From the NCBI GenBank assembly GCA_041389525.1, contig JAWKRR010000048.1, positions 1 through 59,994 on the forward strand: a stretch of DNA of 59,994 bases, read 5' to 3'. This document shows positions 10,183-18,770 of the stretch, in pieces (position 1 is the stretch's first letter; every line of letters begins with the position of its first letter). Origin of the DNA: JACKFB01 sp041389525 (GTDB lineage: Bacteria; Myxococcota_A; UBA9042; PHBI01; JACKFB01). The notes beneath the pieces were generated by a model, which did no database searches, was not told where the DNA came from, and saw nothing but the letters and a program-made list of their open reading frames with translations. A program made the translations under genes and the position numbers.

Positions 10183-11406
10183 ATGGTTCACCCTGTCAGT
10201 TGCTGCCCACGCTGCGGAGTCCCCTTGCCCGAGCTCACCCAAGACCGCTTCGTGAACCGCCACGGCGACGCGACCCTTCGCCGCGCGGCCCTGGACGCCA
10301 TGGCCGCCACCGACCGCCCCGCGCGCCTGGAGCGCATCGCCCAGCTAGGCCGGGGCCGCACCGAGGCCTTCCTCGACTTCGGCGACCGCAACCGCATCGG
10401 CCCCATCACCGCCAAAGCCCTGCTCGAGGCCTTCCCCGGCGGCTTCCCCGGCGAAAACCGCGCCCGCCGCACCTACGAAGAGTCCGGCAGCCGCATGCGC
10501 GTGATGATGGACGAGCTCGACGCCGTCGCCGCGCGCCTCGACACCGCCGGCCTCAAGATGGTGGCGCTCAAAAACGCCGGCATCGCCCGCGGCATCTTCG
10601 ACGACCCCGCGCTCTGCCCCATGGGCGACCTGGACGTGCTGGTCAGCCGCCACCGCTTCCGCGAGGCCCACGCCCTCATCCTCGAGTGCGGCTTCACGCT
10701 CAAGAGCCGCGCCGCCATCGAGCCCGCCGACGTCGAAGCGGGCCTGGAGTCCGGCGGCACCGAGTACATCAAGCAGACCGGCGGCGAGGAGGTCTGGTTC
10801 GAGCTTCAGTGGCGCCCCGTCGCCGGCCGCTGGATTCGCAAAGACCAGGAGCCCGACCCCGACGCGCTGCTGGCCCGCTCGGTCCCCATCGAGGGCAGCG
10901 CCGTCCGCCTGCTGGCCCCCGTGGACAACATGATCCAGGTCGGCCTCCACACCGCCAAGCACACCTACGTCCGCGCCCCCGGCCTGCGCCTGCACACCGA
11001 TGTGGACCGCCTCGCCGTCTTCACGCCGCCCGATTGGCACGCGGTCGGCGCGATGGCCACCGCGCTCTCGGTCAAGACCGCCGTCTACTTCTCGCTGGCC
11101 ATGGCCAAGGCGCTCTTGGACTCGCCGGTCCCCCAGTCGGTCCTCGACGAGCTGCGCCCGCCGGCCTGGAAGGTCGAGGCCATCACCCGCTGGCTCGCGC
11201 GCGCCGACGTCTTCGAGCCCGACCAGCGGAAGTTCCGCCGCCCCGACATGATGGCCTTCACGGCGCTGCTCTACGACGACGCGCCCGGCCTCGCCGCCTC
11301 GGTCTTCGACACCGACACCAGCCGCCTGGGCCTGCGCCACCTCCCGGAAAACCTCAGCCGTGGCGCCCGACGTATGCTCGACGTCGTCACCCGCTTTCAG
11401 CGCTGA
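10183..11406 (+). CDS. Nucleotidyltransferase-fold protein (NTP_transf_5-like)
   Basis: I start at the ATG at 10183 (407 residues); an upstream in-frame TTG at 10156 is less likely. The core shows the pattern of the uncharacterised nucleotidyltransferase family often found in polysaccharide loci: LKMVALKNAGIAR, then PMGDLDVLVSR with the paired Asp of the catalytic site, followed by a helical C-terminal half. An N-terminal CPRC motif could bind metal, but only one such pair is visible. The glycosyltransferase gene begins 8 bp after the stop, so the two are likely co-transcribed in cell-surface glycan synthesis. Substrate unknown. Confidence 0.75.
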   Translation: MVHPVSCCPRCGVPLPELTQDRFVNRHGDATLRRAALDAMAATDRPARLERIAQLGRGRTEAFLDFGDRNRIGPITAKALLEAFPGGFPGENRARRTYEESGSRMRVMMDELDAVAARLDTAGLKMVALKNAGIARGIFDDPALCPMGDLDVLVSRHRFREAHALILECGFTLKSRAAIEPADVEAGLESGGTEYIKQTGGEEVWFELQWRPVAGRWIRKDQEPDPDALLARSVPIEGSAVRLLAPVDNMIQVGLHTAKHTYVRAPGLRLHTDVDRLAVFTPPDWHAVGAMATALSVKTAVYFSLAMAKALLDSPVPQSVLDELRPPAWKVEAITRWLARADVFEPDQRKFRRPDMMAFTALLYDDAPGLAASVFDTDTSRLGLRHLPENLSRGARRMLDVVTRFQR

Positions 11407-11414
11407 CCCCCCGC

Positions 11415-12569
11415 GTGCAAGGCCCCATCCACATCGCATCGTGCGTGGGCGGCGGCCCCATGGAGCGCCTCGCCCGCCGCCTCGCCGAGCGCGGCGCCCC
11501 GACCGAGGTGGTCTCCAAATACTCAGGTGACGCCTGGCGAAACGCGATGTCCCAGGGCACGCGGGGCCGCCTCGCCGCGCGCCTGCACAGCTTCATCAGC
11601 TTCCCCCTGTCGGTGGTCGCCAGAGCCCGCCGCGACCGCCCCGCGGCCCTGGTGCCCACCACCAACCCCTTCGTGCTGCCCTTCATCGCCGTGGCCCTGC
11701 GCCCGCTACACCGCCGCCCGGTGGTCCCCCTGGTCTACGACCTCTGGCCCGACGCCCTCGAAGCCGGCGGCCTCGCCAGCGAGGGCGGCCCCATGTCCCG
11801 CTTGGGCGCGGCGGCCAACCGCTTCTGGTTTTCCCGCGCCGACGGGGTCGTCTTCATCGGCCACCGCATGGCGCGGCACGCCATCGCCCGCTACGGCCAG
11901 CCCAAGCGCTGGACCGTCATCGAGACCGGCGCTGACCAAGGCGAGCTATGCGCCGATTCGGCCGGCCCCGACACCCCGGAGAGCGATCTCGAGCGGTGGT
12001 GCGATGGACGGACGGTCTGCGCCTACGTCGGCAACATGGGCCGCATGCACGACGTCGCCACCCTGCGCGACGCGGTCCCGCTCTTGCTGGCCGACCCCGC
12101 CGCGGCCCGCCTCGCCATCGTCATCGCCGCCAGCGGCCCGGGCGTCGACGAGCTCAAAAAAGCGTGGCTCGACCTACCGAAAAGCCAGATCCGCTTCGAG
12201 CCGCCGCTAGACGACCGCGCCTGGGCCCGCCTCCTGCTGCGAACGGCGATCGCCTTCGTGACCCTGCGCGACGAGGCCAGCAAGACCTGCATCCCGTCGA
12301 AGGCCTTCAGCGCCCTCGCGGCCGGCGAGGCCCTCTGCGTCATCGCCCCGGAGGACTCCGACCTCGCCGAGCTGGTCCGCCTGCACCGCTGCGGCCTCCA
12401 CACACCCACGGGCGACCCGGGGGCGCTCGCGGCCGCCCTGACGGCCCTCGCCAGCGACCCCGAAGCCCTCGAAGACGCCCGGGCCGCCGCAAAGACGGCA
12501 GCCCGAGATCACTACGACATGATCCGCCTCGCCGAGCGCTGGCAGACCTTCCTCGAAGGCGCGGGCTGA
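11415..12569 (+). CDS. Glycosyltransferase, GT-B fold (group 1/4-like)
   Basis: The GTG at 11415 lies 8 bp after the previous stop and starts a 384-residue protein. The N-terminus has a Gly-rich nucleotide-sugar-type loop (IASCVGGGPMERLARRL). A linker with VPLVYDLWPDAL and the DGVVFIGHRMA segment resembles WbuB-like glycosyltransferases. The C-terminal half has YVGNMGRMHDV and a late PSKAFSALAAGEAL region matching the donor-binding K-x-x-E/A area of GT4 enzymes. It likely builds surface glycan with the sugar transferase encoded convergently 5 bp away. Donor and acceptor cannot be determined. Confidence 0.83.
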   Translation: MQGPIHIASCVGGGPMERLARRLAERGAPTEVVSKYSGDAWRNAMSQGTRGRLAARLHSFISFPLSVVARARRDRPAALVPTTNPFVLPFIAVALRPLHRRPVVPLVYDLWPDALEAGGLASEGGPMSRLGAAANRFWFSRADGVVFIGHRMARHAIARYGQPKRWTVIETGADQGELCADSAGPDTPESDLERWCDGRTVCAYVGNMGRMHDVATLRDAVPLLLADPAAARLAIVIAASGPGVDELKKAWLDLPKSQIRFEPPLDDRAWARLLLRTAIAFVTLRDEASKTCIPSKAFSALAAGEALCVIAPEDSDLAELVRLHRCGLHTPTGDPGALAAALTALASDPEALEDARAAAKTAARDHYDMIRLAERWQTFLEGAG

Positions 12570-12574
12570 AACGC

Positions 12575-13189
12575 TCAGCGCGCGGGCGGCTCCGAGCCCA
12601 TGAACTCGGGCATCGTGGCGTGGCCGTCGGAGCTGATGTCGGAGCGTCGGACGACCTTCAAGACGGTGAGCGCGAGGATCTTGGCGTCCAGCCAGAGCGA
12701 GCGGTGGTCGACGTACCAGACGTCGAGGGCGAGCTTCTGCTCCCAGCCGATGGCGTTGCGGCCGTTGACCTGGGCCCAGCCGGTGATGCCGGGGCGGACG
12801 TCGTGGCGGCGGGCTTGCTCGGGCGAGTAGCGGGGCAGGTAGCGGACCAGCAGCGGGCGGGGGCCGACGAGGCTCATGTCGCCGCGCAGCACGTTCAGGA
12901 GCGTCGGAAGCTCGTCGATGCTGGTGGCGCGGAGGAAGCGGCCGGTGCGGGTCAGGCGAGCCGCGTCGGCCTCGGGGCCCTCTTCGCCGGGCCGCGGGTG
13001 GCGCATGGTGCGGAACTTCGCGAGTCGAAAGGTCTTTCCGTGAAGTCCCGGGCGGTCTTGGCGGAAGAGCACCGGGCGCCCCATGGTCGCCGCCACCGCG
13101 ACCGCCGCGCCGGCGATGACCGGGCCGGTCAGCGCCAGGGCGGCCGCCGCACCGCAAACATCCAGCCCGCGCTTGATAAAATCAGCCAT
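12575..13189 (-). CDS. Bacterial sugar-1-phosphate transferase (phosphoglycosyl transferase)
   Basis: The product is 204 residues from the ATG at 13189, with an ATG three codons earlier also possible. It is a short, PglC-like member of the family rather than the long WcaJ type. There is an N-terminal re-entrant hydrophobic segment (GAAAALALTGPVIAGAAVAVAA), then the signature KFRTM, the LRATSIDELPTLLNVLRGDMSLVGPRP block with catalytic Asp-Glu, and the PGITGWAQVNGRN motif. These enzymes transfer a sugar phosphate to undecaprenyl phosphate, the first membrane step of polysaccharide or glycan assembly. The neighbouring glycosyltransferase supports this. Confidence 0.95.
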   Translation of the reverse strand: MADFIKRGLDVCGAAAALALTGPVIAGAAVAVAATMGRPVLFRQDRPGLHGKTFRLAKFRTMRHPRPGEEGPEADAARLTRTGRFLRATSIDELPTLLNVLRGDMSLVGPRPLLVRYLPRYSPEQARRHDVRPGITGWAQVNGRNAIGWEQKLALDVWYVDHRSLWLDAKILALTVLKVVRRSDISSDGHATMPEFMGSEPPAR

Positions 13190-13262
13190 CGGCGCCACCT
13201 CCCAACCCCCGCGCCGAAGTGAACGGGCGGGCGTCGGTCACGCGTCGCGCTCCGCGCCCGCG

Positions 13263-13293
13263 CTCCGTGCCTCCGTGCCTCCGTGGTTCAACC
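13263..13293. repeat. CTCCGTGC repeat unit related to the 9.3-9.6 kb cluster
   Basis: The spacer 13190-13389 carries tandem CTCCGTGC units ending in CCTCCGTGGTTCAACCC at 13269-13285, identical over 17 bases to 9331-9347. The rest of this spacer shows no gene. The two copies are about 3.9 kb apart and flank the polysaccharide-type genes, which is consistent with a dispersed intergenic repeat family. Confidence 0.7.
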
Positions 13294-13389
13294 CAGCGGC
13301 CCCCGCACCGCCGCCGGCTCCCCACGGGAGCGCCCGCTACAGCCCAAGCCCAAGCGTGCAGCGCTCCCCCGCGACCACCCGGCCGCTGC

Positions 13390-14394
13390 CTACGCAAGTC
13401 GGTCCACCCCGGCGTCCTCGCGCTTGACGAAGACCGCGTCGTCGTAGCGCAGCATGACGACACCGTCCTCCCAGGCCTCCCAGGACGCCGTCGAGGGCAG
13501 GCCCAACAGGTCCTCGATGAGCCACTGCGAGTAGCGCGCGCCCGCCTGCCAAGCCAGCGGGTAGCCGCCGCCAAAGCGCGCGTTCATCTCGATGACCGTC
13601 AGCTCGCCCGTCTTTTCGTCCCAGAATATCTGCACATTCAGCACCCCGTAGGCGCCGGGCAGCCGCTCGGCGATGGCGCGGGCCAGGGCCTGGACCTCGG
13701 GCGCGCGCACGGTCATGCCCTTGCTGACCTCGCCGCCGCGCACCTCGAGGCGGCGACGCGGCACCGCGCAGTGGCAGCGCCCCTTCTGGTCCACGTAGAC
13801 GCTGACCGTGTACTCCTTGCCGGGCGCGATGGTCTGGACGATGTGCTCGCCGGAGCGCGTCGCCATCCGCAGGGCCTCGGGCGAGTCGACCTGCACGACG
13901 CCGATGGACGAGGAACCCTGAATCGGCTTGGCGATGAGCGGCCAGGGCCAGGAGTCCTGCTTGGCGAGCACGGCCTGCGGGTCGGCCTGCCGCGGCGCCG
14001 GGAAGCCCTGGGACACAAGCCAAGCGTGGGTCTGCGCCTTGTCCGACCCGATGGCGACCACCTGCGGGCTGGAGATGGCGACGGTGGTCCCGATGGCCGC
14101 GAACTCCGCGCGGTGGGTGGCGTAGGCCATCAGCTCCGGGTCCAGGGTCGGGACGACCAGCTTGACCTGGTGGGTCTTGCACAGCTCCAGCATCGCCGGG
14201 ATGAACGCGTCGCTGGTGCAGCGAGGCACCAGGAACCCTTCGTCTGCCGCGTGAAATGCCGCCGAGAGCCGCTGGATGTCCACGGCCAGCAGCCGCCCCT
14301 CCAACCCCAAATTCGCCAGGGATTGCCTGAAGGTTTGAAGCAGCGCGACCCGGCGCCCCGCCGACGAGATCAAGACATTGAAAGGCGTCGCCAT
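13390..14394 (-). CDS. ATP-grasp family ligase
   Basis: The product is 334 residues from the ATG at 14394 (an ATG four codons upstream also exists). The N-terminal pre-ATP-grasp fold begins NVLISSAGRRVALLQTF, a pattern seen in carbamoyl-phosphate-synthase-like ATP-grasp proteins of polysaccharide and peptide-modification loci. The ATP-grasp core shows LIAKPIQGSSSIGV, the IVQTIAPGKEYTVSVYVD strand pair, and the metal-binding VIEMNARFGGGYPL near the C-terminus. These enzymes ligate a carboxylate to an amine using ATP. Adjacent genes suggest modification of a surface glycan or its precursor; the substrate is not known. Confidence 0.85.
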   Translation of the reverse strand: MATPFNVLISSAGRRVALLQTFRQSLANLGLEGRLLAVDIQRLSAAFHAADEGFLVPRCTSDAFIPAMLELCKTHQVKLVVPTLDPELMAYATHRAEFAAIGTTVAISSPQVVAIGSDKAQTHAWLVSQGFPAPRQADPQAVLAKQDSWPWPLIAKPIQGSSSIGVVQVDSPEALRMATRSGEHIVQTIAPGKEYTVSVYVDQKGRCHCAVPRRRLEVRGGEVSKGMTVRAPEVQALARAIAERLPGAYGVLNVQIFWDEKTGELTVIEMNARFGGGYPLAWQAGARYSQWLIEDLLGLPSTASWEAWEDGVVMLRYDDAVFVKREDAGVDRLA

Positions 14395-14509
14395 AGCGCT
14401 CTGCACCCGGGCCCGAAGACGCCGCGAAGCCTACCGCAGCTCCAGAAACCCCGCCACGAACGCTCCTCGAGGGTGGCCCCGCGCGGGCGAGGCGGCTATG
14501 CTCTCGGGC

Positions 14510-15106
14510 ATGAGTCAGGCTGTCGAACCCACGCATCGACCGACCTACGCCGACATCGAGGCGCTGCCGCCGCACGTGAACGGCGAAATCCTGGGCGGGG
14601 AGCTCTTCGTCAGCCCGCGCCCCGCGAGTCGGCACGCGCTGGCGGCGTCGCGGTTGATGGGGTGGGTCCAGAATCCGTTCAGCGTGGGCTTGGGCGGACC
14701 GGGCGGTTGGCACATCCTACACGAGCCGGAGCTGAGCCTCGCGGTGGACCCCGACTTCGACCCGGTGATCCCCGACCTCGGCGGTTGGCGGGTGGAGACC
14801 ATGCCGGAGCTGCCCGACGTGGCGCGCGTACGCCAGGTGCCTCAGTGGGTCTGCGAGGTGCTTTCGCCCAGCACCCACCGGGCTGATCGCATCTTCAAGG
14901 TGCCCTTCTACGCCCGCGCCGGCGTCGCTCACGGGTGGCTCATCGACCCCGTCGGCGAGTCCCTGGAGGTTTACGCGCTGCGGGGCGGGTACTGGAGCGT
15001 CCTCAGCACCCACCACGGTGACGAGACTGTGCGTGCTGAACCCTTCGACGCGCTGCCGCTTCATCTGGGCGTGCTCTGGGGCCGCACACCGCCGAAGGTG
15101 GGCTGA
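14510..15106 (+). CDS. Uma2-family putative restriction-like endonuclease
   Basis: From the ATG at 14510 the product is 198 residues, the usual Uma2 (DUF820) length. The PD-(D/E)XK-like core is visible: EILGGELFVS at the start, LSLAVDPDFDPVIPDLGGWR with the acidic residues, then QWVCEVLSPSTHRADRIFKVPFYARAGVAHGWLIDP containing the E...K catalytic pair. Uma2 genes are abundant and often multicopy in Cyanobacteria and Myxococcota; their biological role is unclear. It is convergent with recX. Confidence 0.9.
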   Translation: MSQAVEPTHRPTYADIEALPPHVNGEILGGELFVSPRPASRHALAASRLMGWVQNPFSVGLGGPGGWHILHEPELSLAVDPDFDPVIPDLGGWRVETMPELPDVARVRQVPQWVCEVLSPSTHRADRIFKVPFYARAGVAHGWLIDPVGESLEVYALRGGYWSVLSTHHGDETVRAEPFDALPLHLGVLWGRTPPKVG

Positions 15107-15147
15107 CGCAAGTCCGGGGCGGCGGCGCTTGGGCGTGCCCGCCGGGC

Positions 15148-15723
15148 TCAGGCCTGCTCGGCCAGGGCGTGCAGGGCGCCTTCGTCCGGGGCGTCGACCA
15201 CGGTCTTCGCGATGTCGAAGGAGAAGCCGGCGCGGGCCAGGGCGGCGAGGTGGTTGCGGCGGCGCTCGGTGCGCCGGCCCGTGGTGTCGAAGGGGCCCAA
15301 GCGTCGGCGGCGGGCGTGACGTAGGGCGGCACTAAGCTCCAGGTCGCCGGTGTGCTCGGCTTCGAGGGACGCCAGCGCCGCCTCGACCAGCTCGGCGGAC
15401 ACGCCGCGGCCGCGCAGGTCTTGCTGAATGAAGCGCAGCGACCGGCCCCGCTGGTGCAGCACCCGGGCGCGCGAGGCCGCGTAGGCCACGTCATCGAGCA
15501 GGCCGGCGCGGGTGAGGCGCTCGATGACCGCCTCGGTCCAGCCCTGCGACGCCTGCGCCGAGCAGCGCCCGTCGCCGACCGCGTCGCTGACCTTCCGCGA
15601 CAGGTAGCGCCGAAAGCGCGAGGTGGTCGTGGGAAAGCGCTCCAGGTAGCCGAGCGCCATCTCGTGCAGCGCGGCCTCCGTGCCCGGAAGTCGCCGCCGC
15701 CGTGGCCGTTTCCCTTCGTTCAC
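15148..15723 (-). CDS. recX: Regulatory protein RecX
   Basis: The GTG at 15723 is chosen because a strong AGGAGG site precedes it by 4 nt; a longer frame extends upstream to 15882 but has only low-complexity codons. The 191-residue product has the three-helix RecX repeats: LGYLERFPTTTSRFRRYLSRKV, then ERLTRAGLLDDVAYAASRARVLHQRGRSLRFIQQDLRGRGVS, then a C-terminal helix set. RecX binds RecA filaments and limits their growth. No recA lies nearby; recQ is divergent across a 315-bp spacer. Confidence 0.93.
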   Translation of the reverse strand: MNEGKRPRRRRLPGTEAALHEMALGYLERFPTTTSRFRRYLSRKVSDAVGDGRCSAQASQGWTEAVIERLTRAGLLDDVAYAASRARVLHQRGRSLRFIQQDLRGRGVSAELVEAALASLEAEHTGDLELSAALRHARRRRLGPFDTTGRRTERRRNHLAALARAGFSFDIAKTVVDAPDEGALHALAEQA

Positions 15724-16038
15724 CGGTCCTCCTGGCCTGCCCGGTGCTCCTAGCATCTCCGCGCGAGCGCAGCCAGCCAGCCCGCGGCTTCTAGCGCTCG
15801 CCCGCCGCAGCGACCGCTCGGCCGCCGCCACAGGCAGCGTCAAGAGGGCGGGCGCCTGTGGGGGGACGGGCGCCCGGGTCACCGATTTCGCCTGAATGAT
15901 TTCATCGGGTTGTAAGAATCTCGAGCTGAGAACGCACCGAACTCAACATCTCTATAGAGGGGCCTCCGATGTCGACCGGCCCGGCTCCGGTCGGACCGAG
16001 TCTCGCGACCAAGCCCCCCGCGTTCCAAGGAAGCCCTC
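15724..16038. other. recX-recQ divergent spacer
   Basis: The spacer has two parts. The recX-proximal 170 bp is GC-rich and shows nothing distinct. A less GC-rich part from about 15895 to 15960 holds the perfect 10-bp palindrome CTCTATAGAG (15950-15959), about 80 bp before the recQ start. It may be the recQ promoter or an operator; no clear -35/-10 pair was found. Confidence 0.4.
15728..15733 (-). promoter_or_regulatory. Ribosome binding site deciding the recX start
   Basis: On the minus strand AGGAGG is followed by ACCG and the GTG at 15723. It is close to the ideal anti-Shine-Dalgarno match and fixes the start, although the frame stays open for 53 further codons upstream. Confidence 0.7.
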
Positions 16039-18099
16039 ATGCCGACCCGCCCCTCGATTTCGCTGACACAGCCGGAGGCCGCCGCGCCGTCCCCGCTCGC
16101 GCTGGTGCCCCGGGAGCCGGACCCGCCAAAGGTCCGGGTTGTCCAAACGATCCCGGCGCGCTATGGCCATCCGGCGATGCAGACCCTCGACGCCACGCTG
16201 GCCCAGCACTTCGGATTCTCCGAGTTCCGCCCCGGCCAGCGCCCCGTGGTCGAGGCCATCCTCGACTCGCGCCCGGTCGTCGCCGTCATGCCCACCGGCG
16301 CCGGGAAATCCCTGTGCTACCAGCTTCCCGCGCTGTGTCTCGACGGCGTCACCCTGGTGGTGTCGCCGCTGATCAGCCTCATGAAGGACCAGGTGGACAG
16401 CCTCCGCCGCCTCGGCATCCCGGCCGCCTTCGTCAACAGCACCCAGGACCCGGCCGAGCAGCGCCAGGTCCTCGACGACGCCGCGTCCGGCGCCCTGAAG
16501 CTGCTCTACGTGGCGCCCGAGCGCTTTCGCTACGACGGGGCGATGGCGGCGCTGAAGCGGTTGAACATCAGCCTCTTCGTGGTGGACGAGGCGCACTGCA
16601 TCTCGTCGTGGGGACACGACTTCCGCCCGGACTACATGCACCTCGGCCGCGCGGTCACCGAGCTTGGGCACCCGCGCGTCGCCGCCTTCACCGCGACCGC
16701 GACCGACCGCGTGCGAAACGACATCGTGCGCCAGCTCGACCTGCGCGAGCCCTTCGTCACGATCACCGGGTTTCTGCGCGCGAACCTGCACCTCTCCGTG
16801 GTGCCCATCCGCAAGATGACCGAGAAGATCGAGCATCTGCGGCGCGTGCTCGCCGGCGTCGACGGCTCGGCGGTCGTCTACTGCGCGACGCGGCGTCACT
16901 GCGAGGAGGTCGCCGCCAGCCTCATCCGCGCGAAGGTCTCCGCGGGCGTCTATCACGGCGGCCTCGACGACGACGCGCGGCGCGAGGTGCAGGACGCGTT
17001 TCAGGACGATACCCACAGGGTCATCGTCGCGACGAACGCCTTCGGGATGGGCATCGACAAGGCCAACGTGCGGGCGGTGGTCCACTACGATGTGCCGGGC
17101 TCGCTCGAGGCCTACTACCAGGAGGCCGGGCGCGCGGGTCGCGACGGGGCGCCGGCGCGCTGCGTGCTGCTCTTCACCTACGCCGACACGCGCATCCACG
17201 AGTTCTTCATCGAGAAGGGCGGCGAGGATCTGCCCTTCGAGCAGCGGGCGGATTTCGCTGAGAACGAGCGGCAGAAGCTGAAGCAGGTGGTGCGCTACGC
17301 CTACGAAGAGGGGTGCAGGCACGCGGCGATCCTGCGGTATTTCGGCGAGCGGCTGACCATCGGCGACGAGGGCTGCGGGGCGTGCGACCACTGCACCGGC
17401 GACTCGGGCGTTCCGGGGCTGCAGCCGAAGAAGGCGCGCGAGGGGCCAGGGCCGACCGCCGCGCAGAACCAGACGCTGGCGCTGCCGACGCGCGAGCTGA
17501 CCGAGGACGAGGAGGTCATCGTCCAGAAGGTGCTCAGCGCCGTGGCGCGGTCGACCGGGCGCATGCCCCGCACCGACCTGGCCCGCGTGCTCCGGGGGGA
17601 CAGCCGGCCCGAGATCCTGGCCTCGCCGCTCGCGGAGACCAAGTCTTACGGGATCTTGGCCGACCAGCCGCACAAGGCGCTGATGACGATGCTGGTGGCG
17701 CTCGATGACGCCGGCTGCACCCAGGGGCGGCGACCGACGCTGACGCCGCTTGGCCATGACGTGATGTGGCGACGGAAGACGGTCGAGCTGGCGCTCGGTC
17801 GACCGCTGAAGGCCAAGGCGCGGGGTGGCGCGGCCAGCACGCCGCCGGTGCACCGAACGCCGGAGGAGCGGGGCCTGCTGGAGTCGCTGAAGGAGGCGCG
17901 CATCGCCGCGGCCCGAGAGGCCGGCCTGCCTGCCTACTGCATCGCTACCAACAGAGTTCTGGAGGCGATCGCCGCCGATCCGCCGGAGCCGACCCAGGAC
18001 GCGTGGCTCGCCCTGCACGGGGTCGGCGAGAAGAACGTCGACGCCATGCGCGCCGCGTTTGAGCCTGTCCTCGCGCAGGCCCGCGACGGCGCCGCCTGA
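16039..18099 (+). CDS. recQ: ATP-dependent DNA helicase RecQ
   Basis: The protein has 686 residues. Helicase motifs are in order: FRPGQRPVVEAIL (motif 0), GAGKS with Lys90 (motif I), DEAH at 183-186 (motif II), AFTATAT (motif III), and YQEAGRAGRDG (motif VI). The RecQ zinc site is present as Cys-x16-CGACDHC around residues 431-455. A winged-helix-like region follows, and a C-terminal HRDC-type domain (residues about 610-680) ends with LHGVGEKNVDAM. RecQ unwinds DNA with 3'-5' polarity in recombination and fork repair. The roughly 45 residues before MQTLDATLAQHFGF are not family-typical, so Met47 (16177) is an alternative start. Confidence 0.95.
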   Translation: MPTRPSISLTQPEAAAPSPLALVPREPDPPKVRVVQTIPARYGHPAMQTLDATLAQHFGFSEFRPGQRPVVEAILDSRPVVAVMPTGAGKSLCYQLPALCLDGVTLVVSPLISLMKDQVDSLRRLGIPAAFVNSTQDPAEQRQVLDDAASGALKLLYVAPERFRYDGAMAALKRLNISLFVVDEAHCISSWGHDFRPDYMHLGRAVTELGHPRVAAFTATATDRVRNDIVRQLDLREPFVTITGFLRANLHLSVVPIRKMTEKIEHLRRVLAGVDGSAVVYCATRRHCEEVAASLIRAKVSAGVYHGGLDDDARREVQDAFQDDTHRVIVATNAFGMGIDKANVRAVVHYDVPGSLEAYYQEAGRAGRDGAPARCVLLFTYADTRIHEFFIEKGGEDLPFEQRADFAENERQKLKQVVRYAYEEGCRHAAILRYFGERLTIGDEGCGACDHCTGDSGVPGLQPKKAREGPGPTAAQNQTLALPTRELTEDEEVIVQKVLSAVARSTGRMPRTDLARVLRGDSRPEILASPLAETKSYGILADQPHKALMTMLVALDDAGCTQGRRPTLTPLGHDVMWRRKTVELALGRPLKAKARGGAASTPPVHRTPEERGLLESLKEARIAAAREAGLPAYCIATNRVLEAIAADPPEPTQDAWLALHGVGEKNVDAMRAAFEPVLAQARDGAA

Positions 18100-18205
18100 C
18101 GCAGCGCGCCGCACGACGGACGGCATGCGGTGCTTGCCTGCGAGGCACTGTGTGGAATAGGAACAGGGCGGCCCGCGCCCGTCCATGCCTCGAACCGGGA
18201 TCGTC

Positions 18206-18766
18206 ATGACCGCCTACCGCATCAGCTTCTGCGCCGCGCTGCTCGGCGCCGCCAGCCTCCTCGCCTGCTCTGAGCCCCCGCCACCGCCGGCCCCCTGCGT
18301 CTGCGAGTGCGCGCCCTGCGAGCCGGCGCCCGCACCCGCCGCGGCCCCCGCTGCAGCGCCCGCACCCGCCACGACGGCCGCCGCGCCGCCCAGCCGCGCC
18401 GGTCGCGCCAGCGCCGCCCCCGGGACCGGCACCGTCGTCGAGCTGGACGGCCCGGCCCGACGCGAGATGCACACGACCTTCGGGGCCTTCTTGGACGCCG
18501 CCGGCAAGAAGGACATGAACATCATGCGCTCGGCCTCGACCAAGCGCCTGGGCGACACGCTGCTCACCAGCACCGAGCGCTACGGCGACCGGCTCTACCG
18601 CGGCCTGGAGCAAGCCATTCAGGCGGGCACCCAGGGCATGAAGCTGGTCGAGACCCGCGAGATGGGCGGCGGCAACGTCGAGGCCCTGTTCAAGTTCGTC
18701 GGGGACTACCAGCGCCGCGTCGTCTTCTTCAAAGAGGACGGCAAGTGGCTGCTGAACCGGCTCTGA
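18206..18766 (+). CDS. Lipoprotein of unknown function with Pro/Ala linker
   Basis: From the ATG at 18206 the 186-residue product begins with a signal peptide and lipobox (ASLLACSE). A Cys/Pro-rich patch (PCVCECAPCEPAP) and an Ala/Pro linker follow. A roughly 110-residue folded domain then appears, with helices and a terminal strand set ending VVFFKEDGKWLLNRL. That end resembles NTF2-like/DUF4878-type lumenal domains, but the match is by pattern only. The next gene starts 4 bp downstream. Confidence 0.7.
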   Translation: MTAYRISFCAALLGAASLLACSEPPPPPAPCVCECAPCEPAPAPAAAPAAAPAPATTAAAPPSRAGRASAAPGTGTVVELDGPARREMHTTFGAFLDAAGKKDMNIMRSASTKRLGDTLLTSTERYGDRLYRGLEQAIQAGTQGMKLVETREMGGGNVEALFKFVGDYQRRVVFFKEDGKWLLNRL

Positions 18767-18770
18767 TCGC

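Noticed and set aside
10200..11414. Possible N-terminal extension of the glycosyltransferase over the nucleotidyltransferase gene
   Set aside because: The upstream part is Arg/Pro-rich shadow of the real gene in another frame; the GTG at 11415 starts the family-like sequence.
15952..18207. 751-codon open frame antisense to recQ
   Set aside because: The opposite strand encodes a complete RecQ with all helicase motifs; the antisense frame has no recognisable domain.
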